From contig CAKSZM010000051.1 of assembly GCA_934525735.1 (NCBI GenBank), forward strand, positions 1 to 13,388: a DNA stretch of 13,388 nucleotides. The letters are read 5' to 3'. The position numbers were made by a program, and so were the translations under genes. This stretch comes from an uncultured Faecalibacterium sp. Lineage in GTDB: Bacteria; Bacillota; Clostridia; Oscillospirales; Ruminococcaceae. The notes beneath the pieces are model-generated. The model did no database searches. It saw only the letters and a list, made by a program, of their open reading frames with translations, and had not been told where the DNA came from. Positions 1 to 5,320 of the stretch are shown here, in pieces (position 1 is the first letter of the stretch; every line of letters starts with the position of its first letter).

Positions 1-40
1 AAATCCAACGATTTCACGTTAGAAATCGTTGGATTTTTTT
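1..40 (+). terminator. Intrinsic terminator of an upstream gene outside the window
   Basis: A perfect 15-base inverted repeat (AAATCCAACGATTTC at 1-15, its complement at 22-36) with a 6-base loop runs into seven T (34-40). This is a classic rho-independent terminator in the + direction. No gene end is visible before it, so the terminated gene lies left of the window. The symmetric arms could also stop transcription from the right, but the minus-strand T-tract would be only three bases within the window. Confidence 0.85.
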
Positions 41-50
41 GTTTGTGGGC

Positions 51-88
51 TGACCTCATTTGGTTTTGACCACAATTCTGACCACAAT
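51..88 (+). promoter_or_regulatory. Triplicated TGACC direct repeat upstream of hcp (possible operator)
   Basis: The ten-base word TGACCACAAT occurs exactly twice (67-76 and 79-88), with starts 12 bases apart. A related copy, TGACCTCATT, is at 51-60. They lie 79-116 bases before the hcp start codon. hcp genes are commonly controlled by regulators sensing NO or redox state (HcpR of the CRP/FNR family, NsrR, Rex), so an operator role is plausible, but the direct-repeat arrangement does not match a site I can name. No convincing -35/-10 pair was found between 41 and 166; CATACT at 107-112 is the best weak -10. Confidence 0.35.
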
Positions 89-166
89 GCGGAGCAAAGT
101 TTGCCGCATACTTTCCCGCTTTTCTGCCCACACTCCCTGTATCTTATGACAGAAAGGGAGTATTTT

Positions 167-1750
167 ATGGACGAACTCATGTTCTGTTACCAGTGTGAGC
201 AGGCGGCGAACTGCACGGCCTGCACCGGCAGGGCGGGGGTATGCGGAAAATCGGCCGACACTGCCGCCGCGCAGGACCGGCTGACCGGGGCGCTGATCAC
301 CTTTGCCGGGCAGCTCATCGCCGACGGGCGCTCCCCTGCCCCGGAGCAGGCCATGCTGCTGATGCAGGGGCTGTTCACCACCATTACCAATGTCAACTTT
401 GACACCGGAACGGTGGACGCCCTGACCGGGAAGGTCCATGATGCCTGCCCGGCCATTGCGCCGGACTACGAGATGCAGCGGCTGTGGCACGAGCCGGACG
501 AGGATGTGCGCAGCCTGAAGAGTTTTGTGCTGTTCAGCCTGCGGGGCATGGCAGCTTACAACTATCACGCCCGGGTGCTGGGGCACATCGATCCGGAACT
601 GGACCGCTTTTTCTGTACAGCGCTGGACGCACTCAGCGCCGAGGGGCTTTCCCTGCCCCAGCTGCAGGAGCTGGTGCAGAAGACCGGTGAAGCCAGCTAC
701 CGCTGCATGGAACTGCTGGACGCCGCCAATACCGGTGCCTTCGGCCAGCCGGAACCGGTGCAGGTGCCGCTGACCATTGAAAAAGGGCCGTTCATCGTGA
801 TCTCAGGCCACGATCTGTACGACTGCAGCCGCCTTCTGGAGCAGACCGCCGGGAAGGGCATCAACGTGTACACCCACTCCGAAATGCTGCCCGCCCACGG
901 CTACCCGGAGCTGAAGCGGAAATATCCGCACCTGAAGGGCAACTTCGGCACCGCGTGGCAGAACCAGCAGACCGAGTTCGAGGACATTCCCGCGCCCATC
1001 CTGTTCACCACGAACTGCATCATGCCGGTGCGGGCGAGCTATGCCGACCGGGTATTTACCACCTCAGTGGTGAGCTACCCCGGCATCGTGCACATCGACG
1101 AAGGGCGGGATTTTGCCCCTGTCATTCAAAAAGCTCTGGAGCTGGGCGGCTACGCGCAGGACACACTTGTGCCCGGCATGAACGGCGGCAGCACCGTCAC
1201 CACCGGGTTTGCCCGCCATGCGGTTCTGAGCCATGCGGACGAGATCGTGCAGGCGGTGAAGGACGGCAAGATCCGGCATTTCTTCCTTGTGGGCGGCTGC
1301 GACGGCACCCGCCCCTCCCGCCGGTACTACACCGAGTTTGCAAAGCTCACACCGCAGGATACCGTTATTCTAACGCTGGCCTGCGGAAAGTTCCGGCTCA
1401 ACGACCTGCCTCTGGGCAACGTGCCCGGCACCGGGCTGCCCCGCATTCTGGACGTAGGCCAGTGCAACGACGCCTACAGCGCCATCCGCATTGCGCTGGC
1501 GCTGGCCGAAGCCTTCGGGTGCAGCGTCAACGAGCTGCCGCTCTCGCTGGTGCTGTGCTGGTTCGAGCAGAAGGCCGTGTGCATTCTGGCGGCGCTGTTG
1601 GCGCTGGGGCTGCGCGGCATCCGGCTGGGGCCGACCCTGCCGGCCTTCCTTTCGCCCGGCGTCGTGAAGCTGCTGCAGGACACCTATGATCTGAAGGCTG
1701 TCACCACACCGGAAGAAGACCTTGCCGCGATCCTATCCGGAAAAAGCTGA
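167..1750 (+). CDS. hcp: Hydroxylamine reductase / hybrid cluster protein (Hcp)
   Basis: This is a 527-residue cytoplasmic iron-sulfur enzyme. The family reduces hydroxylamine to ammonia in vitro and is now mostly seen as an NO reductase and protein S-nitrosylase in nitrosative stress. N-terminal cysteines C7, C10, C19 and C26 (C-X2-C-X8-C-X6-C) match the short-spaced site for the cubane cluster in Hcp of strict anaerobes. All expected hybrid-cluster ligands are seen in order: H215 (ISGHD), E239 (HSEMLP), C284 (TTNC), C378 (GGCDG), C406 (ACGK), C433 (GQCND), E467 and K469 (WFEQKAV). C378 corresponds to the persulfide cysteine. Length fits the family. The start at 167 is chosen because AAGGGAG (154-160) lies six bases upstream; the frame stays open back to 29, but that extension lacks an SD site and homology. 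The gene stands alone and ends at a strong hairpin, and no adjacent NADH:Hcp reductase (hcr) is seen. Product assignment is firm; the physiological substrate is family knowledge. Confidence 0.96.
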   Translation: MDELMFCYQCEQAANCTACTGRAGVCGKSADTAAAQDRLTGALITFAGQLIADGRSPAPEQAMLLMQGLFTTITNVNFDTGTVDALTGKVHDACPAIAPDYEMQRLWHEPDEDVRSLKSFVLFSLRGMAAYNYHARVLGHIDPELDRFFCTALDALSAEGLSLPQLQELVQKTGEASYRCMELLDAANTGAFGQPEPVQVPLTIEKGPFIVISGHDLYDCSRLLEQTAGKGINVYTHSEMLPAHGYPELKRKYPHLKGNFGTAWQNQQTEFEDIPAPILFTTNCIMPVRASYADRVFTTSVVSYPGIVHIDEGRDFAPVIQKALELGGYAQDTLVPGMNGGSTVTTGFARHAVLSHADEIVQAVKDGKIRHFFLVGGCDGTRPSRRYYTEFAKLTPQDTVILTLACGKFRLNDLPLGNVPGTGLPRILDVGQCNDAYSAIRIALALAEAFGCSVNELPLSLVLCWFEQKAVCILAALLALGLRGIRLGPTLPAFLSPGVVKLLQDTYDLKAVTTPEEDLAAILSGKS

Positions 1751-1776
1751 CCTGCCCCTCCGCCCCAAACAAAGAC

Positions 1777-1824
1777 AAAGCAGGCCCCCCGGCACCATGC
1801 GGAAGTGCCGGGGGGCCTGCTTTT
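1777..1824. terminator. Bidirectional terminator between hcp and the convergent surface-protein gene
   Basis: A perfect 16-base stem (GCAGGCCCCCCGGCAC at 1780-1795, complement at 1805-1820) with a 9-base loop is flanked by AAA on the left and TTTT on the right. It lies 26 bases after the hcp stop and about 50 bases beyond the stop of the minus-strand gene ending at 1875, so it probably serves both. The T-tract is modest on either strand, but the GC-rich stem is very stable. Confidence 0.85.
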
Positions 1825-1874
1825 GCAATAAGGGGAAAGCGGAGCTTTGCGGTAAACTCCACCTCCGGGGTTGG

Positions 1875-4664
1875 TTAGTCTTTCACCAGTTCGCTGTGGT
1901 CTGCCTCCACCAGCAGCAGGGTGGGCTCTTCGGCCCCGCGGTGGGTGAGGTAGAACACCTCGCTGCCGCTGCCCTGTGCCAGCAGGTCGTTGATGTCAAA
2001 GCTGCTGGTCTGGCCATTGGTGACGAACTGGATGGTCTGCGCGCCGTGGTCCTGCAGGTAGCGCAGGGTGTTCAGGTTGCCGGTAAGGGTGGCCGTGTCG
2101 TAGGCACCGGTGTAGGTGCGCAGGGTGCCGTTCTGGCTCACGGTAAAGGGCTTATTCATGCCCTCGGCGTCCACCACCCGCAGCTCAAGGGCGCCGACGG
2201 CTTCGGTGGCACCGCAGTTGGTGCAGGTGTGGGTGCCGTTGCCGTTGTCCACCCAGTTGTGGCCGGTGGCGGGGATCTCTCTGGTCTCTTCATGGCCGCA
2301 CTCCGTGCAGGTGCGCTTTTCTACGCCCGGGGTGGTGCAGGTGGCCGCCGTAACCGTAGTCCACTCGCCGTAGGCATGGGCCTCGGTCGCATCGCCCCTG
2401 ACGCAGATATGGGTGCCGTCCCCGTTGTCCGTCCAACTGTGGCCAAGGGCGGGGATCTTTTCCGTTTCCTTCTTCATGCCACAGCGGCTGCACACCTTGC
2501 CCTTTTCTCCATCTTCCGTACAGGTAGGAAGCGTTTCCGTGTCGCTCCAATCGTGATTAAACTCCTGTTTCATCGTGGTGTCTCCGTCGGGGACCCAGGA
2601 GTTATCAATAATTACGTCGTTTTTGCCATACCGTTCATCAGACGGATTTCCGGATTCATTTGCGCCTCTTCCGATGCCCTCTGATCCGTGGTTGCCTAAA
2701 GCCCCTGTCCCAGTTTCCAGAAGATAGTTTCCGTTCGCATCTTTTTCGCAGTTGCCGTTCGCATCCAGTTTGAACCGACCAATGACCGAGTTGATGATCC
2801 TTATCACGTTCTCGCCATTCCAGTAAGCACCTCTGGTTCCGCCGCCGCCAATACCGGCACCGTAGGTATTACTCTTCGAAGGAGAAGCTGATTTGGCAAC
2901 CTCGACCGTAGCATTTTTGATCGTCACATGCGCATGCGTTTCGTATCCATCGTTTTGGTAACCGTCACCAGCACCAGAACCAATGCCGGCTCCGCCGCTG
3001 CCGCCAACAGCCTCTTTCACCGTGGCTCCGTCGGTAATTTCTATCTCTGCGGAGCCGCCATTATAGAGGTAGTAAGGGGGTCGACTATTGGAAGCGCTTC
3101 CACCACCAATGCCAGCACCAATGCTGCCCACGGCCTTTTTGATGATGGTGTTTTTGCCGCGGATTTTGACCTTAGCATCTCCACCCATAATGCCCTCGTT
3201 AACGCCACCGTCACTGTGACTGCCACCGCCGCCAATACCGGCACCACCAAGGCCCTCCGCCTCGATCTCGCCTCCGGTGATCAGCACATCTGCACCGCCG
3301 GCATACTGGCTGCCCCAGCCTCCGCCTATACCAGCGCCCTTGTCATTCACCGACTGGATATGACCGCCGTTGATGGTCACTGCTCCGAAGCCGCCTCTAC
3401 CATTCGAGCCTCTACCGCCGCCGCCAATGCCGTTGGCAACGATATTTCCGCCGTTGATGGTGATCGTTTGGCTGCGGTCATCCGGGTCGTCCTTATTGAG
3501 CTTGCCGCCAGCGCCATAACCGGAGCCGCCGATGCCGGCACCATCCATGCCGCCCGTTGCCTTGATCGTTCCGCCTTCGATAACGATATTGCTGGTACTT
3601 TGATCACCGCCAGTGAAGCTTGCGCCTATACCAGCGCCATATTTACCACCGGTAGCCGTCAGGCTGCCAACGTTCTCGACCTCGCTGCCCTTCTTACCTG
3701 CTGCAACGGCATCTTCCTCGGCCTTTTTCTCCTCATCCGTCTTCGCTGTGCCATCGTTCTTGAGGTCATCCCGGATGGTCAGTCTGCCGGTAGAGTCCTT
3801 GTCATTTTTTCCCAGACCTGCACTCCACAGGCCGCTGGTCAGGACATTGCTGCCGTTCAACTCAATGTTGACATCGCCCTCACCCGCAATTTTCATGACA
3901 GCGTCGTCCCAATCGTCGCTGTCGGATTTGATCGTTGCATTGTTCAGCGTGATATTGAGGGCATTTTCCGCTCCGGCGACCTTATTGATGATCTTGATGA
4001 CGTTGCGGATGGCGGCGGCCACTGGGTTGGTAATGGTCGTTGGGGCCGGGGCCTCATAGGTCATGATGCCCGCATCTGCATCCTCAGAGTCCTTGTTCTG
4101 GTTCTTCTGGCCGCTCTGGTCGGCTTCCGGGTCGCCCTGGTTCTTCTGGTCGTTCTGGTTCTTCTGGTCGGCTTCCGGGTCGTCCTGGTCGGCCTGGTCG
4201 CCCTGATTCTTCTGGTCGGCTTCCGGGTCGTTCTGGTCATTCTGGCTGTCCGGGCGGGAGACCTCCTGATCCGGCTGAGCGTCCAGCTCCCCGGTATAGC
4301 TGATCACGGTGCCGTCCTTGTTCTCCGTTACCGTGGTCTCCGGGGCCTTGGTATTGTCCTTCGCAGCATCTGCAGCGGCCGTTGTGGTGGCGGCAGACTT
4401 TGTGTTGTCGCCGGTAATGGTGATCTTGTCGTCCTCTTTACCGTCTGAGAATTCGGTTGTTTTATTTTCACCGCCCACGCTGATGGTGATGGTAGCCTTA
4501 CCGGTGCTGTCCGCCTCCTGCTTGATCTCCACATCGCCGGTGATCCTTGCATCGGACATATCAATGGAATAGCCAGCCGATGCAGGTACCGCTGCTGTAG
4601 AGACTGCCATACTCAAGGCCAGAGCGGCCGCCGCCGTCCGCTTCATGTTTTTTCGTAACCGCAT
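1875..4664 (-). CDS. Large secreted glycine-repeat surface protein (GAGIG coils, Cys-rich tail repeats)
   Basis: A 929-residue exported protein with no catalytic site that I recognise. Residues 1-30 form a signal peptide (basic RLRKNMKR, a hydrophobic Ala/Leu core, cleavage after PASA). Residues 145-192 are three 16-residue acidic/Gln repeats built on DPEADQ. From about 340 to 670 come repeating beta-strand and turn units of the type 'ITINGG..I.A.G..GAGIGGG', with seven exact GAGIG cores and several decayed ones (SAGLG, NGIGG, SEGIG). This is consistent with a stacked beta-solenoid as in many Firmicute adhesin-like proteins. Residues 702-822 hold about two repeats, offset by about 61 residues, with CxxC pairs (C725/C728, C786/C789, C814/C817) and GTHxC motifs. 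Residues 823-929 form an unrecognised C-terminal domain. There is no LPXTG motif, C-terminal membrane segment or visible SLH or choline-binding repeat, so attachment is unclear. The start has GGAGG (4674-4678) nine bases upstream. Adhesion or glycan binding is an inference from architecture only. Confidence 0.85.
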   Translation of the reverse strand: MRLRKNMKRTAAAALALSMAVSTAAVPASAGYSIDMSDARITGDVEIKQEADSTGKATITISVGGENKTTEFSDGKEDDKITITGDNTKSAATTTAAADAAKDNTKAPETTVTENKDGTVISYTGELDAQPDQEVSRPDSQNDQNDPEADQKNQGDQADQDDPEADQKNQNDQKNQGDPEADQSGQKNQNKDSEDADAGIMTYEAPAPTTITNPVAAAIRNVIKIINKVAGAENALNITLNNATIKSDSDDWDDAVMKIAGEGDVNIELNGSNVLTSGLWSAGLGKNDKDSTGRLTIRDDLKNDGTAKTDEEKKAEEDAVAAGKKGSEVENVGSLTATGGKYGAGIGASFTGGDQSTSNIVIEGGTIKATGGMDGAGIGGSGYGAGGKLNKDDPDDRSQTITINGGNIVANGIGGGGRGSNGRGGFGAVTINGGHIQSVNDKGAGIGGGWGSQYAGGADVLITGGEIEAEGLGGAGIGGGGSHSDGGVNEGIMGGDAKVKIRGKNTIIKKAVGSIGAGIGGGSASNSRPPYYLYNGGSAEIEITDGATVKEAVGGSGGAGIGSGAGDGYQNDGYETHAHVTIKNATVEVAKSASPSKSNTYGAGIGGGGTRGAYWNGENVIRIINSVIGRFKLDANGNCEKDANGNYLLETGTGALGNHGSEGIGRGANESGNPSDERYGKNDVIIDNSWVPDGDTTMKQEFNHDWSDTETLPTCTEDGEKGKVCSRCGMKKETEKIPALGHSWTDNGDGTHICVRGDATEAHAYGEWTTVTAATCTTPGVEKRTCTECGHEETREIPATGHNWVDNGNGTHTCTNCGATEAVGALELRVVDAEGMNKPFTVSQNGTLRTYTGAYDTATLTGNLNTLRYLQDHGAQTIQFVTNGQTSSFDINDLLAQGSGSEVFYLTHRGAEEPTLLLVEADHSELVKD
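2199..2561 (-). repeat. Cys-rich tandem repeats in the C-terminal part of the glycine-repeat protein
   Basis: Residues 702-822 of the minus-strand protein contain repeated segments of the pattern TCT..G...-xCxxCG-xxExxEIPA.GH.W.DNG.GTHxC. Motif pairs are offset by about 61 residues (C725 to C786, GHSW to GHNW). The CxxC pairs resemble zinc-ribbon knuckles or disulfide pairs and recur in Clostridia surface proteins. One copy is decayed: where the last copy reads CTNCG, the earlier copy reads CVRGD (754-758), losing its second cysteine and creating an RGD tripeptide. Confidence 0.7.
2661..3638 (-). repeat. GAGIG glycine-coil repeat region
   Basis: Protein residues 343-668 carry seven exact GAGIG cores (first at 343, last at 602) plus decayed copies NGIGG (411) and SEGIG (661). 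They are separated by 30-65 residues of beta-prone sequence such as VTINGG or VLITGG. On the + strand this appears as recurring 'ccgccaataccggcacc'-like words. The irregular spacing points to divergent evolution of coils rather than recent tandem duplication. Confidence 0.75.
4089..4232 (-). repeat. Three-copy 48-bp tandem repeat encoding 16-residue acidic/Gln units
   Basis: Three consecutive in-frame 16-residue units are encoded: NDPEADQKNQGDQADQ (residues 145-160), DDPEADQKNQNDQKNQ (161-176) and GDPEADQSGQKNQNKD (177-192). Units are 48 bases and the DPEADQ core is invariant. A unit length divisible by three means copy number could change without a frameshift. The tract probably forms a flexible, charged spacer between the N-terminal region and the glycine-coil domain. 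Confidence 0.8.
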
Positions 4665-4687
4665 AAATTTTTTCCTCCAATCGTTTT

Positions 4688-4700
4688 GCGGGTTGCCCGC
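4688..4700 (-). promoter_or_regulatory. Small hairpin at the predicted 5' end of the surface-protein mRNA
   Basis: GCGGG-TTG-CCCGC is a perfect 5-bp stem with a 3-base loop. It begins one to three bases after the transcription start predicted from the TATAAT box (start near 4701-4703 on the minus strand). A hairpin exactly at the 5' end can protect an mRNA from 5'-dependent decay; that role is inferred. Confidence 0.45.
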
Positions 4701-4708
4701 TTTTTCTC

Positions 4709-4736
4709 ATTATACCCTCCCCCCCCATGTGCGCAA
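4709..4736 (-). promoter_or_regulatory. Promoter of the glycine-repeat surface protein with a G8 tract in the spacer
   Basis: Read on the minus strand, the perfect -10 box TATAAT occupies 4714-4709 and the weak -35 box TTGCGC occupies 4736-4731, with a 16-base spacer. The spacer contains eight consecutive G (C at 4719-4726 on the + strand), so slippage would change the distance between boxes. The predicted start near 4702 gives a leader of about 38 bases with GGAGG nine bases before the ATG at 4664. Confidence 0.7.
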
Positions 4737-4782
4737 GAGCATTTTTTACAAATTATCTGCAGTTTTTATGTGCATCTTGTAC

Positions 4783-4825
4783 AAGGACGCTGCCGCCTCT
4801 GGGTGAGAGGTTGCAGCGTCCTTTT
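4783..4825 (+). terminator. Orphan terminator-like hairpin in the divergent intergenic region
   Basis: AAGGACGCTGC (4783-4793) pairs perfectly with 4813-4823. An inner CCTCT/AGAGG stem (4796-4800 with 4806-4810) closes a GGGTG loop, and TTTT (4822-4825) overlaps the end of the outer stem. In the + direction this resembles an intrinsic terminator, but no + strand gene precedes it: the flanking gene is transcribed away. It could be a relic of a lost gene, the end of a short RNA, or a shield against transcription into the minus-strand gene's promoter. Confidence 0.5.
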
Positions 4826-5239
4826 GGTATCAGAGGGCGAATGGTCTGTCAGACCGAACAGCTCTCAACGAATGGGATGCTTTTAGCTTGCATTTTCCTG
4901 TTCTTCAAGAATACGCCAGCCGTCCTTTCGACAAATCACGGCGCGATTTGTCGTTCCATTGTTTCTTCCGAAATGCTCTCATTTTGCGCTGACGTCTCCG
5001 CAGTGCCGGCATTGCAGGCCGGAAGCGTCGTGCAGCGCTCCTGTTCACTTTTCAATGTGTTCCCGGAAACTTTCAGGGAGCACGTTTTTCATTTCGAACG
5101 TCCGGCATTTCCGAAACGCAGCCATAATTCCCGGAAATCATTTATTATTTTGTCATTCATCTCTATCATTTTCAGATTCACTCAGCATAGTTTTTTCATA
5201 CAAATTCTATTTTTATTGTTCTAAAGTGCCATAAAACTC
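4826..5239. other. Intergenic stretch without a convincing gene, several hairpins
   Basis: The open frames here (for example 4727-5224) lack an SD site and have a composition unlike a real protein, so I call no gene. Structures seen are: a GGTCTG/CAGACC palindrome with a one-base centre (4843-4855); a perfect 9-bp hairpin CGACAAATC with a 7-base loop (4929-4953); and a hairpin at 5054-5086, partly G-U paired, followed by T (terminator-like in the + direction). There are also scattered TTCCGG/CCGGAAA words near 5061-5140. The last 100 bases are notably AT-rich, as expected upstream of a promoter. A small RNA or a decayed gene is possible but unproven. Confidence 0.5.
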
Positions 5240-5268
5240 TTGTTTTTGCCAAGGGCAGGTGATAAGAT
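5240..5268 (+). promoter_or_regulatory. Promoter of the LPQTG surface protein
   Basis: TTGTTT (5240-5245) and TAAGAT (5263-5268) are separated by 17 bases, and TG at 5260-5261 gives an extended -10 element. The preceding stretch (5150-5235) is AT-rich and may act as an UP-like element. The predicted start near 5275 gives a leader of about 46 bases ending in GAAGGAGGT (5304-5312) eight bases before the ATG. Confidence 0.65.
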
Positions 5269-5320
5269 AGAACCGGCACAGAACTCTGTGCTAAAAAATA
5301 AAAGAAGGAGGTAATAAATC

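Noticed and set aside
29..166. N-terminal extension of hcp by 46 codons
   Set aside because: The extension overlaps the upstream terminator, lacks an SD site and adds sequence not found in Hcp, whereas ATG 167 has a well-placed SD site and the normal N-terminus.
4089..4260. Repeated short words resembling a CRISPR array
   Set aside because: The repeats are contiguous 48-base in-frame units without unique spacers and encode a peptide repeat.
2928..4448. Plus-strand open frame of 506 codons opposite the glycine-repeat protein
   Set aside because: It is repetitive only because it mirrors the GAGIG repeats. The minus frame has the signal peptide, SD site and promoter.
4727..5224. Possible 165-codon gene between the divergent surface genes
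   Set aside because: There is no SD site and the residue composition is Phe/Ser/Cys-rich as in random AT-rich DNA. It overlaps the G8 promoter flank and several hairpins, and no domain is recognisable.
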